From CAZOKO01 sp964580455 (GTDB lineage: Bacteria; Desulfobacterota; WTBG01): a stretch of 36,992 nucleotides of DNA. The position numbers and the translations under genes are program-made. Below are positions 14,825-23,563 of the stretch, in pieces (position 1 is the stretch's first letter; every line of letters begins with the position of its first letter). The stretch spans positions 1-36,992 of the forward strand of contig CAZOKO010000014.1 in assembly GCA_964580455.1 (NCBI GenBank). Direction: 5' to 3'. The notes under the pieces were generated by a model. The model searched no databases. It was not told the origin of the DNA and saw only the letters and a list, made by a program, of their open reading frames with translations.

Positions 14825-15238
14825 TTATTCTTCGGACTCTTCTGTATCAATGCTGGAGAGATCTTTATAGGGTGTTTCTACTTCGACTTTGCCAAACTGT
14901 CCCATCTGTTTTTCTGATTCTGATTTGCATTGTACACAAAGACGGGCAAAAGGCATTATTTTTAATCGGTTGGGAGTTATTCTTTTGCCGCACTCTTCGC
15001 AGATGCCATAAGTTTTATCTTCAATTCGTTCTAAAGCTTCATCTATTTCTACAATTTTTTTCCTGTCACGATCAGTTAAAATGTGAGAAAGTTGTCGATC
15101 TCTTTCGTTATCTGCTGAATCATAGAGGTCTCCAATTTCATCCCTTAAATCATCAGTTTCAATCTTTCTGTTTCTGGCAATTTCCCCTATGAGTTCATCT
15201 CGCATTTTAATCAGCATTTTTTGGATTGTTTTGTACAT
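14825..15238 (-). CDS. DksA/TraR-family zinc-finger protein
   Basis: The 137 residues have the DksA layout. An N-terminal coiled coil (about 1-72) contains ADNERDRQLSHIL. A four-Cys zinc finger follows, YGICEECGKRI with LCVQCKSE (Cys80, 83, 101, 104), then an acidic tail. Family members enter the RNA polymerase secondary channel and adjust initiation, often with ppGpp. Whether this one replaces DksA or is a DksA-like paralogue cannot be told. A strong sigma-70 promoter lies about 60 nt upstream. Confidence 0.88.
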   Translation of the reverse strand: MYKTIQKMLIKMRDELIGEIARNRKIETDDLRDEIGDLYDSADNERDRQLSHILTDRDRKKIVEIDEALERIEDKTYGICEECGKRITPNRLKIMPFARLCVQCKSESEKQMGQFGKVEVETPYKDLSSIDTEESEE

Positions 15239-15299
15239 AATGCCTCTACAACCTCCCTGTGCTATAGATTGCTTTTATGCATCTAGAAAATAAACTGCA

Positions 15300-15327
15300 T
15301 TTATACAACAGTAATTTTTTTTGTCAA
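15300..15327 (-). promoter_or_regulatory. Sigma-70 promoter of the DksA-like gene
   Basis: On the minus strand, TTGACA (15322-15327), a 16-nt A-rich spacer and TATAAA (15300-15305) lie about 60 nt upstream of the start codon. Confidence 0.65.
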
Positions 15328-15477
15328 ATAAAAAATGACCGCAAACATCTAATTTTTTTAATTTCGGCAAATGGCGAGAAGGAAATCAGGGGAAAATATC
15401 GGCACATTATTTGAAAAATCTTAAATTTATCATTGATTCTAATTGGTTGGGTGACGGTTGATATGACACTTATAATT

Positions 15478-15691
15478 CGCCTTTTGAAAAAAGGGGGAAA
15501 GGGGGGATTTTATAAAAATTACATTGACAGTATAATTGATTGAAACTATTATTTTTTTAATAGGACGCAGATTGTCGCAGGTGAGCGCTGATATTAGTCA
15601 AGGCATTAAATTGTTTCCATTAACCGTTTTGGCAAAAAAGGGCGAGAGGGGATTTAGGAAACAAGAAAATCCCCTTTTACCAAAGGCGGAC
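15478..15691. mobile_element. MITE-like element with inverted ends
   Basis: The left end starts CGCCTTTTGAAAAAAGGGGG and runs on to GGGGATTTT. The right end, read backwards, is CGCCTTTGGTAAAAGGGG followed by ATTTT. These inverted ends enclose about 160 nt with no coding frame. It looks like a non-autonomous miniature element in the long spacer between the DksA-like gene and tadA. I see no clear target-site duplication and nothing else in 15239-15734 beyond the promoter noted. Confidence 0.4.
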
Positions 15692-15734
15692 TTTGCAGGA
15701 ATTTCTGTGTAGGAATTTCTGGTTGTGAAAATAG

Positions 15735-16211
15735 ATGGGGAAAGGAATGGAAGGGGATCAGGTTAAGTTTGATGAGGAATTTATGAGGATAGCCCTGGAT
15801 GAAGCGAGACAAGCGCTTAAAGAGGGTGAGGTTCCTGTAGGTGCTGTACTTGTTTTTGAGAAAGAGGTGCTCGCCAGAGCTCATAATATGCCAATTTCCT
15901 TAAATGACCCTACTGCCCATGCTGAAATTATGGTGTTAAGGGAAGCAGCTCTGAAGAAGGGTAATTATCGCCTGCCCAGCACATCACTTTACGTTACGGT
16001 TGAACCTTGTTTGATGTGTGCTGGGGCTTTAATCCAGGCAAGGGTTGAAAAATTGATATTCGGTGCTTTTGATCCCAAGGCAGGAGCCTGTGGCAGTGTC
16101 TATGCCATTCCTTCTTCACCTGGAATTTTACACAAAATGGCAGTAATCTCAGGTGTTTTGGAAAAGGAATGCGGGGAGATTATCCAAGAGTTTTTTAAAA
16201 CAAGGCGTTAA
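15735..16211 (+). CDS. tadA: tRNA-specific adenosine deaminase
   Basis: The 158 residues carry the cytidine/deoxycytidylate deaminase fold signature: HAE (H62-A63-E64) and PCLMCAGAL (C92, C95) bind the catalytic zinc. VPVGAVLVF and FDPKAGACGS are typical of TadA, which converts A34 to inosine in tRNA-Arg(ACG). The start at 15735 has no clear ribosome binding site; an ATG at 15747 is the alternative. Homologues often begin close to the KFDEEFMRIAL segment, so the first few residues are uncertain. Confidence 0.93.
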   Translation: MGKGMEGDQVKFDEEFMRIALDEARQALKEGEVPVGAVLVFEKEVLARAHNMPISLNDPTAHAEIMVLREAALKKGNYRLPSTSLYVTVEPCLMCAGALIQARVEKLIFGAFDPKAGACGSVYAIPSSPGILHKMAVISGVLEKECGEIIQEFFKTRR

Positions 16212-16398
16212 GGTGTGAAAATAAGATGCAGGATCCATGATGCAGGATGCAAGATAAAAGGCAGGCTGGTGTAAAATGAATCGTGAACATGTAAAATCAG
16301 CGGGATTTTTCTTGAATAAATATTGGGCAAAAGTACTGGGTATTTCCTGGCTATTTATATTTGTACTTGATTTAAGTTTTCATAAAAAATGCCGACAA

Positions 16399-16448
16399 TA
16401 TATATCATATAATAAATCTTGACAATATAACATACTTTATGATATATA
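16399..16448 (+). promoter_or_regulatory. Promoter with flanking 11-bp inverted repeat (antitoxin operator candidate)
   Basis: TTGACA (16419-16424) and TATATA (16443-16448) are spaced 18 nt. Perfect inverted arms TATATATCATA (16399-16409) and TATGATATATA (16438-16448) bracket the -35, and the right arm covers the -10. Binding there by the HTH-containing antitoxin encoded downstream would shut the promoter, the usual autoregulation of toxin-antitoxin operons (inference). A direct repeat GATGCAGGAT lies further up at 16225 and 16239. Confidence 0.6.
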
Positions 16449-16487
16449 AAAATAGTTTGAGGCTATGATTAACAAAAAGGTTGTAGA

Positions 16488-16877
16488 TTGGACGAGTTGA
16501 AAAGAGATAAGATCAGGAATTTCCTAAAGGAATTTAAGGAGATAGCATCTAAAGGCCGTGGCATTGATGTAATACCGAGGCGTGAAAATATCGATAATTT
16601 AGCTGAATTGTGTCTGACAAGAAAAAATCGTAACGATGAGATTATGACGCTTTCAGTTGCTGATTACTGTAAAGGTCCAGAACCTGATAAGGATAAACCT
16701 GGGGAAATTTGGGTATTTGGTAAACAAATAGATAACAAGGAAGTTTATATCAAGCTCAAAATCGCTCAAGTTAAAGAGGAAAAAGTTGCCAAATGTCTTT
16801 CTTTCCATACAGCAGGTTATTCACTTTGTTATCCTTATAAAGAGAAAACTATAAAAAAGGGAGGTGATGATAAATGA
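16488..16877 (+). CDS. Putative toxin, MqsR-like annotation class
   Basis: The 129 residues contain LTRKNRNDEIMTLSVADYCK, GPEPDKDKPGEIWVFGK and VYIKLKIAQVKEEKVAKCLS followed by FHTAG. I recall this pattern from proteins annotated as MqsR-family or related toxins encoded beside MqsA-type antitoxins. The small size, promoter with operator and 4-nt overlap with the following antitoxin gene fit a toxin. MqsR-type toxins are mRNA interferases; whether this one cleaves RNA is unproven. The start is a TTG (16488-16490) with AAAAAGG 7 nt upstream; the ATG at 16465 is in another frame. Confidence 0.6.
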   Translation: MDELKRDKIRNFLKEFKEIASKGRGIDVIPRRENIDNLAELCLTRKNRNDEIMTLSVADYCKGPEPDKDKPGEIWVFGKQIDNKEVYIKLKIAQVKEEKVAKCLSFHTAGYSLCYPYKEKTIKKGGDDK

Positions 16878-17872
16878 GAGGAATATGTCCAAACTGCGAG
16901 AAAGAAACCGATATCGAATTAATTCGTAGGACTGAAGAAATAAAGGTTAGAGGAGAGTCAATAGAAGTTGAAATGGAATTTTATAAATGCTTAGTTTGTG
17001 GAGAGGAATTTGAGGATCCTCATTCTGACCATGATCCCTTAGATAAAGCATATAGGGAATATCGTCGTCGTCATAGCATGATACAACCTGAAGAGATTCG
17101 CCAGCTCCGGAAGAGGTATGAGTTCACACAGAGTGAGATGAGTAATCTTCTAGGATGGGGTGGTGCAACCTTGAGTCGTTATGAGAATGGTGCTCTTCAA
17201 GATGAAGCTCATGGAAAGATCCTGCATTTAATTGCGGAACCCCGAAATCTTTTAAATCTTATAAACAAGAACCCAGATGATGTTCCTAAACATAAAAGAG
17301 AACGCCTCATTAAAGAACTTAGAATAGCAGAGGAAGAATCTTACTCAATTGATAGAATCTTTGAAGAACGTTTTGGAATGTATGAACCAGATGAATTAAG
17401 CGGTTACAGAAGATTAGATTTGTCAAAGCTCTTTAATGCAATAATTTTCTTTTGCCAAGGTGGAACTTTAAAGACGGTTCTTAATAAGCTACTATTTTAT
17501 GCTGATTTCAAGCATTTTAGAGAGTACACTGTTTCTATTACGGGGGCGAGGTATGCACGTATTCCATTCGGGCCGGCTCCAGATAATTATGACTATTATT
17601 TTGCTGCTCTTAAAGGAAATGGCGAGTTAAGAGTAGAAGAGGTAGAATATGGAGAGAATGTAACCGGAGAAAAGTTTATTTCAGAAGAAAAACCCGACCT
17701 TTCACTTTTTTCTGAAACAGAGTTGAAGATTCTTGCTGAGATAAAAATCCATTTCAAAGGTTTTACTGCAAAGAGGATAAGCGATTTTTCACACAATGAA
17801 AAAGGCTATAGAGAAACTTCAAATGGAGAGATTATCTCGTATGGTAAATATGCTAGGGATTTACAGATTTAA
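16874..17872 (+). CDS. Antitoxin: Zn-finger + XRE HTH + Panacea (SocA-like) domain
   Basis: The 332 residues have three parts. An MqsA/YgiT-type zinc finger uses CPNC and CLVC (Cys5, 8, 39, 42). An XRE helix-turn-helix (about 75-125) contains QLRKRYEFTQSEMSNLLGWG and LSRYENG. A C-terminal Panacea/SocA-like domain (about 170-320) contains LSKLFNAIIFFCQGG and LNKLLFYADFKHF with RIPFGPAPDNY. Panacea domains are known as promiscuous toxin-neutralising domains. The ATG overlaps the toxin stop (ATGA) and has a strong AAGGGAGGTGATG site, favouring high antitoxin synthesis. The HTH likely binds the operator at 16399-16448. Confidence 0.8.
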   Translation: MRGICPNCEKETDIELIRRTEEIKVRGESIEVEMEFYKCLVCGEEFEDPHSDHDPLDKAYREYRRRHSMIQPEEIRQLRKRYEFTQSEMSNLLGWGGATLSRYENGALQDEAHGKILHLIAEPRNLLNLINKNPDDVPKHKRERLIKELRIAEEESYSIDRIFEERFGMYEPDELSGYRRLDLSKLFNAIIFFCQGGTLKTVLNKLLFYADFKHFREYTVSITGARYARIPFGPAPDNYDYYFAALKGNGELRVEEVEYGENVTGEKFISEEKPDLSLFSETELKILAEIKIHFKGFTAKRISDFSHNEKGYRETSNGEIISYGKYARDLQI

Positions 17873-18023
17873 AAGCCTTTTTGAAAGTTTGACTTTATTC
17901 TTTGCTGACTTATCCTTCCTCGATATCCACATTTCCTAAAATATCTGTGACAAGGAGATTAGATACCAATTGATCCAGAGAAGGAACGGCGCTACTGAGA
18001 TTGATAACTGGTGTTGAGCTTAT

Positions 18024-18131
18024 TTATTCTATCTGACTATCAATCAACAGCAAAAACTCGTCAATTATTTCCTTAGCCTTTCCCTTAAACTCCTCGTCCT
18101 CTTCCATTGCCTTACAATATCCTTTAACCAT
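18024..18131 (-). pseudogene. Remnant of a CFI-box-like C-terminal domain
   Basis: A 35-residue frame reads KAMEEDEEFKGKAKEIIDEF and ends at TAA 18024-18026. It closely follows the end of the propeller protein at 6594-8036 (KAMEKDEEFEEDMKGMIDG). Nothing upstream on that strand continues the domain. It is the tail of a lost gene, stranded between the antitoxin and hsdR. The rest of 17873-18239 shows no gene. Confidence 0.55.
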
Positions 18132-18239
18132 AGGTCATTTTGTGGTATATGGGATATGTAATAAATTTTGGGAAGATACCCTTTGCAAGCTTTATAAATC
18201 AAAGTCCCTTGATAATTTAGTAGAAGGTGGAGTCAATCT

Positions 18240-20747
18240 ATGCCAAAAGAAGCAAAGGCCAGAATAAAGATTAACAAACTCCTTGAACAGGCAGGCTGGC
18301 GGTTCTTTGATGACGAGAACGGCAAAGCCAATATCCAGTTAGAGAACAACGTCAAAATAACCAGGACACATTTCAATGAATTTGGTGAAGACTTTGAGAA
18401 AACTGTCAATGGTTATATTGACTTCCTCTTATTAGATGAAAACGGGTTTCCACTTGTGGTTTTGGAAGCCAAAAGAGAAGATAAAAACCCTTTGGATGGC
18501 AAGGAGCAAGCCCGAAAATATGCAAAATCTATAAATGTCCGCTATGTTATACTTTCAAATGGAAATCTGCACTACTTCTGGGATATGGAAAGTGGCAATC
18601 CCAAAATCATCACACAATTCCCCACCCAAGAATCGTTAAAGAGCCATTCTACTTTCAAACCTAATCCGCAAAGCCTTATAAATGAGCTGGTGAATGAAGA
18701 TTATATAGTGCTTACCCAAAAGCCAGACTATGCTTCTGATCCACGTTGGGGAGATGAATCCCAGCGGAATGACTTCCTCAAAGATAACAAATTGATGTTG
18801 CTACGGCCATACCAGAAAAAGGCTGTCAATTGTATCCAGGATGTGGTGAGCAAGGGAAATGACAGATTCCTGTTTGAAATGGCAACCGGAACGGGAAAGA
18901 CACTGGTTGCAGCAACCGTTATTAAACTTTTCTTACGAACAGGAAATGCCAAGCGAGTTCTGTTCTTAGTTGACAGAATTGAATTGGAAGACCAGGCATG
19001 GAAAGCATTTACCCGATATCTGAAAAATGATTATAAAACTGTTATCTATAAACAAAATCGGGACGACTGGCAAAAAGCAGAAATTGTGGTTACTACTGTT
19101 CAGTCACTCCTTGTAAATAACAAATACCAAAATTTATTCTCACCCACTGATTTTGATTTAGTCATATCGGATGAAGCACACCGTTCAATCGGTAAAAACA
19201 GCAGAGCCGTGTTTGAATATTTTATGGGTTATAAATTGGGATTAACTGCTACACCAAAGGATTACTTAAAGAACATAAAAGACATTAACGAAAGAGATCC
19301 CAGAGAGATAGAACGTCGTCTTTTAATGGATACCTATAAGACCTTTGGTTGTGAAAGTGGTGAGCCGACATTCCGTTACTCGTTACTGGATGGGGTCAAA
19401 GATGGCTGGCTTATCAATCCTGTTGTAGTGGATGCACGGACGGAGATCACGACGCAACTATTATCTGATCAGGGCTATTCCGTAATGGTTACCAATGAGG
19501 AAGGGGAAGTCCAGGAAGAGTTTTACACCCATCGTGATTTTGAACGGAAATTCTTTTCTGAAAAGACGAATAGAGTCTTTTGCAAAACCTTCGTTGAAAA
19601 TGCATTAAGAGATCCGTTAAGTGGAGAAATTGGTAAAACTATTATCTTTTGTGTAAGCCAGAACCACGCATCGAAAATTACACAGATAATGAATGAATAT
19701 GCTCATCAAGCTTTCCCCGATAAGTATAATTCTGACTTTGCAGTTCAGGTTACTTCCAGCATCACCGATTCCCAGCAGTTTACCATCAATTTTTCCAACA
19801 ACAACCTGAATGGCAAAACCAGGTTTCTGGATACTTACAATTCCAGCAAGACACGGGTATGCGTCACGGTAGGTATGATGACTACAGGTTATGATTGTGA
19901 GGACATCCTGAATCTGTGTTTGCTTCGTCCCATATTTTCACCAACTGACTTTGTGCAGATGAAGGGAAGGGGAACACGAACCTATTCCTTCAGTTATAAG
20001 CAAAGAACTGATTTTGGGGGACTTGAAGAAAGCAGAGTTGAAAAAGAGAAATTCAAACTATTCGATTTCTTTGCTAACTGTGAATATTTCGAAGAGAAAT
20101 TTGACTATGATCAGGTCCTGGAGCTGCCAAAAGTTGGAGGAGATGGTGGAGATGGAGGTGATGGTAAAGAAACTGATACATTTACCAGTTACAAGATGGA
20201 CCCGCTTAAAACTATGAAATGGAGAGAAATTGGTCTTGAAGGAATGAGAGTTGACCGTGAGTTGTTTGGTCATTTTGCTGGAACGGTGAAAGAACACGAC
20301 TTTGTGGTGCAGAAGGTGGAAGAAGGTGACTTCAAAGCAGCAGAAGATTATATTAGAAAGAAAATCTTTGATAAGCCTGAGGAATACTACAATCTTAAAA
20401 AACTACAGAAGTCGGCTCAAGTTGACAGAAGACTTACTTTACGTGAAATCCTTGAAAGAATCTTTGATCTGATTCCCTATTTCAAATCCAAAGAGGAACT
20501 TCTGGATGAAGAGTTTAACAAGTTTGTTTCTGTCTGCAAGCCTGACCCTGAATATATCATACCCATTAAGAATTTCCTTAAAGCATACATCTCTGACAGG
20601 GAGGTTCAAGACATTGTTGAAACAAAGCAATTCGCACGTTTTGCTACTCATCCCGCACAGGAAGATTTTAGAGCATTAAGTCCAGAGCTGCGGAACATCA
20701 TTCCTGAATATGTAAAAGATTACGTGTCACTCAACACCTATATGTAA
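18240..20747 (+). CDS. hsdR: Type I restriction endonuclease, R subunit
   Basis: The 835 residues hold an N-terminal PD-(D/E)xK nuclease domain: D61 in GYIDFLLL and E76-x-K78 in VVLEAKRE. A superfamily-2 helicase motor follows, with Walker A MATGTGKT (214-221), DEAH (311-314), GLTATPKDY and a C-terminal half containing MMTTGYDCEDILNLCLLRP and QMKGRGTRT. The Gly/Asp run GGDGGDGGDG near 635 is a linker. The length matches the EcoEI-type HsdR group. The subunit translocates DNA and cuts unmodified foreign DNA when joined to HsdM and HsdS. AAGGTGGAG precedes the ATG. The M/S gene begins 12 nt downstream. Confidence 0.95.
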   Translation: MPKEAKARIKINKLLEQAGWRFFDDENGKANIQLENNVKITRTHFNEFGEDFEKTVNGYIDFLLLDENGFPLVVLEAKREDKNPLDGKEQARKYAKSINVRYVILSNGNLHYFWDMESGNPKIITQFPTQESLKSHSTFKPNPQSLINELVNEDYIVLTQKPDYASDPRWGDESQRNDFLKDNKLMLLRPYQKKAVNCIQDVVSKGNDRFLFEMATGTGKTLVAATVIKLFLRTGNAKRVLFLVDRIELEDQAWKAFTRYLKNDYKTVIYKQNRDDWQKAEIVVTTVQSLLVNNKYQNLFSPTDFDLVISDEAHRSIGKNSRAVFEYFMGYKLGLTATPKDYLKNIKDINERDPREIERRLLMDTYKTFGCESGEPTFRYSLLDGVKDGWLINPVVVDARTEITTQLLSDQGYSVMVTNEEGEVQEEFYTHRDFERKFFSEKTNRVFCKTFVENALRDPLSGEIGKTIIFCVSQNHASKITQIMNEYAHQAFPDKYNSDFAVQVTSSITDSQQFTINFSNNNLNGKTRFLDTYNSSKTRVCVTVGMMTTGYDCEDILNLCLLRPIFSPTDFVQMKGRGTRTYSFSYKQRTDFGGLEESRVEKEKFKLFDFFANCEYFEEKFDYDQVLELPKVGGDGGDGGDGKETDTFTSYKMDPLKTMKWREIGLEGMRVDRELFGHFAGTVKEHDFVVQKVEEGDFKAAEDYIRKKIFDKPEEYYNLKKLQKSAQVDRRLTLREILERIFDLIPYFKSKEELLDEEFNKFVSVCKPDPEYIIPIKNFLKAYISDREVQDIVETKQFARFATHPAQEDFRALSPELRNIIPEYVKDYVSLNTYM

Positions 20748-20759
20748 AAGAAAGGTTTT

Positions 20760-23282
20760 ATGTTAGACCAGGAAACCAAACGAAAGATTGATAATGCCCG
20801 TGATATTCTGGTGGGGAAAGTGCCTGACCCCAAATCTCAGGTGGAGCAGATTACCATTGCCCTGATCTACAAGTTTATGGATGATATGGATAAAGAATCT
20901 GAAGAATGGGGAGGGAAACCAACCTTCTTTACGGGTGAGTATAAGAAATATGCCTGGTCAAGAATCTTTGACCCCAGACTGGGTGGCTTTGACCTGATTG
21001 GTTTATACAGTGATGCCATTGTCAGGATGAATCAGAACCCCAATATCCCGCAGTTGTTCAGGGATATTTTCAAGAACGCCTATTTACCTTATCGTGACCC
21101 TGAAACCCTAAAAAGTTTCCTGAAAGAAATCAATGAATTTACCTATGACCATAGTGAGCGATTGGGTGATGCTTTTGAATATCTGCTTTCTGTGATGGAT
21201 TCGCAGGGAGAAGCAGGGCAGTTCCGCACTCCACGACACATCATTGATTTTATCGTGGAAATCGTTGACCCTAAAAAGAATGAAACAGTCCTTGACCCTG
21301 CCTGTGGCACGGCAGGATTCCTGATTTCGTCCTATAGGCATATTCTGAAAACCAATACAAAAGACCGTACAGGAGATCAACTCACCCCTAATGAAAAGAA
21401 ACGGCTTATGAATAATTTTACCGGTTATGATATTTCCCCTGATATGGTGCGGCTGTCACTGGTGAATTTGTATCTACATGGATTTTCTGATCCCAAGATT
21501 CACGAATACGATACGCTCACCAGTGAAGAGCGGTGGAATGAAACCTCTGATGTTGTGCTTGCCAATCCACCATTTATGTCACCGAAGGGTGGTATCCGAC
21601 CTCATAAGAGGTTTTCTATTCAGGCAAAACGGTCAGAAGTACTGTTTGTAGATTACATTGCAGAACACCTGAACCCAAATGGACGGGCAGGTGTGATTGT
21701 TCCTGAAGGTATTATTTTTCAATCTCAAACTGCATATAAGAATTTGAGAAAGATGCTGGTGGAAGATTATCTGTGGGCAGTGGTGAGTATGCCTGCGGGT
21801 GTATTCAATCCTTATTCAGGTGTGAAGACTTCAATCTTGCTGATAGATAAGACGTTGGCGAAAAAAACCGATAAAACCCTTTTTGTGAAGATTGAGAACG
21901 ATGGCTTTGATTTGGGAGCACAGAGAAGACCTATTGATAAGAATGATTTACCAAAAGCATTGGACTTTCTCACGAGTTATAAAGAAGCCGTGCTTAACGG
22001 CAAAGAAGTAAACGATACTGATTTTGCCCATGCTGTAGAGAAATCAAAGATTGCTGAAAGTAAGGATTGGAATTTGTCCGGGGAAAGGTATCAAGAAATT
22101 CACAAAGTGCTAACGTCAAATTATGAATGGGTAAAATTGGGAGAAATATGCCAGATAAATCCACCAAAATCTGAAGTCAAAGACTTAAATAAAGATCAGG
22201 AAATATCTTTCTTGCCGATGAAAGATTTGAAAGAGAAACAAATCAAGTTTAAACCCATTGAGAAAAGAAAACTTGGTAATGTTATTAAGGGTTATACCTA
22301 CTTTAGGGATGGAGATGTTCTTTTGGCTAAAATAACACCTTGTTTTGAAAATGGAAAATCTGGAATTGCAGAAAATCTATTAAATGGAATCGGATTTGGT
22401 TCGACCGAATACATTGTTTTTCGACCAAATGGAAAGATCTTACCTGAATGGATTTACTATTTTATTTCAAGTGATAAATTTTTACTGTTAGGGGAGAAAT
22501 ATATGACTGGTTCTGCTGGTCAGCAACGTGTCGCCATCGATTTTGTGAATAATTATAAAATCCCCCTACCTCCCCTAGATGTGCAGAAAGCTATTGTAGC
22601 GGAGATTGATGGCTACCAGAAAATCATCGATGGGGCAAGACAAGTATTGGACAATTACAAACCCACCATCAAAATTGATCCTGATTGGGAAATGGTGATG
22701 TTGGGGGATGCTGATATAGAAATTATTGATGGAGATAGGGGAAAGAACTATCCTAAACAGGATGAATTTTCCAAAGATGGGTATTGCGTATTTTTGAACA
22801 CGAAAAATGTGTTGAAAAATGGATTTAACTTTGATGAAGTAATGTTTATAACAAAGGAAAAAGATGAATTGTTACGCAAAGGCAAAATAAAAAGAAATGA
22901 CATTGTTTTAACTACAAGAGGAACAATAGGAAATGTAGGTATATATAATGAAAATGTGCCCTATAGCCATATTAGAATAAATTCAGGAATGTTAGTTTTT
23001 CGACATAATTCAGCACTCTTTTTTTCAAAATATATCTTCTGGCTTTTACAAACAGATTTTATTCAAACGAAATTTAAGGATATATCTTCTGGAACTGCCC
23101 AACCACAGCTACCAATACGTGATTTAGTATTTTTAAAAATCCCCCTCCCACCCTTATCAGTCCAGCAGGAAATCGTTGCCCAAATCGAAGCAGAGCAGGA
23201 AATGGTGAACGCCAATAAGAAATTGATCGAGATTTATGAGCAGAAGATAAAAGATAAGATTAAGGAAGTGTGGGGAGAATAA
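20760..23282 (+). CDS. Type I modification-specificity fusion (HsdM-HsdS)
   Basis: The 840 residues join two subunits. Residues 1-450 are an N6-adenine methyltransferase with the HsdM N-terminal helical domain, SAM motif VLDPACGTAGFL (177-188) and catalytic NPPF (269-272). Residues about 455-840 are an HsdS-like specificity part with two target recognition domains. Each ends in the usual IPLPPL-x-VQ helix start (PLPPLDVQKAIVAEI and PLPPLSVQQEIVAQI) and a coiled coil. HsdM and HsdS are normally separate. Here R is separate (12 nt upstream), so the layout is R + MS. The fused protein should methylate a bipartite site and carry specificity for HsdR. Confidence 0.93.
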   Translation: MLDQETKRKIDNARDILVGKVPDPKSQVEQITIALIYKFMDDMDKESEEWGGKPTFFTGEYKKYAWSRIFDPRLGGFDLIGLYSDAIVRMNQNPNIPQLFRDIFKNAYLPYRDPETLKSFLKEINEFTYDHSERLGDAFEYLLSVMDSQGEAGQFRTPRHIIDFIVEIVDPKKNETVLDPACGTAGFLISSYRHILKTNTKDRTGDQLTPNEKKRLMNNFTGYDISPDMVRLSLVNLYLHGFSDPKIHEYDTLTSEERWNETSDVVLANPPFMSPKGGIRPHKRFSIQAKRSEVLFVDYIAEHLNPNGRAGVIVPEGIIFQSQTAYKNLRKMLVEDYLWAVVSMPAGVFNPYSGVKTSILLIDKTLAKKTDKTLFVKIENDGFDLGAQRRPIDKNDLPKALDFLTSYKEAVLNGKEVNDTDFAHAVEKSKIAESKDWNLSGERYQEIHKVLTSNYEWVKLGEICQINPPKSEVKDLNKDQEISFLPMKDLKEKQIKFKPIEKRKLGNVIKGYTYFRDGDVLLAKITPCFENGKSGIAENLLNGIGFGSTEYIVFRPNGKILPEWIYYFISSDKFLLLGEKYMTGSAGQQRVAIDFVNNYKIPLPPLDVQKAIVAEIDGYQKIIDGARQVLDNYKPTIKIDPDWEMVMLGDADIEIIDGDRGKNYPKQDEFSKDGYCVFLNTKNVLKNGFNFDEVMFITKEKDELLRKGKIKRNDIVLTTRGTIGNVGIYNENVPYSHIRINSGMLVFRHNSALFFSKYIFWLLQTDFIQTKFKDISSGTAQPQLPIRDLVFLKIPLPPLSVQQEIVAQIEAEQEMVNANKKLIEIYEQKIKDKIKEVWGE

Positions 23283-23293
23283 ATAACAAGATT

Positions 23294-23563
23294 ATGACCA
23301 AATGTATTTACTGCAATGAGTGTGAAGCCAATTCCCGATAACATTACTTACCAGCTTGCTTGGGTTCATTTCGCAACTTTGAACAACTCTCTGGTAAATT
23401 ATGCTCAACTTGTAACGGGAGAATAGGTAAGTTGGAGGAACAATTCTGCCGTTGTGGTCCAGAAGCCTTTTTTAGAATAGTCAAAGGAATTAAGGGACGG
23501 AAACATCATGAAAAACCTTCACCGTTTTATCGAGGTAGTGCAGGTAGCGGGTACATCAGTTGA
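23294..23563 (+). pseudogene. HNH endonuclease gene broken by a nonsense codon
   Basis: From ATG 23294 the frame reads MTKCIYCNECEANSR, then TAA (23339-23341), then HYLPACLGSFRNFEQL and KLCSTCNGRIGKLEEQF to a stop at 23561-23563. CxxC, then S(x)EH-xLP-xLG, then CxxCN is the pattern of a family of HNH nucleases. The stop stands where that family has Glu, immediately before the His, so one base change from GAA explains it. The protein also ends early. The frame overlaps the convergent helicase gene by 8 nt. It directly follows the restriction genes and may once have been part of the same defence operon. Confidence 0.65.
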
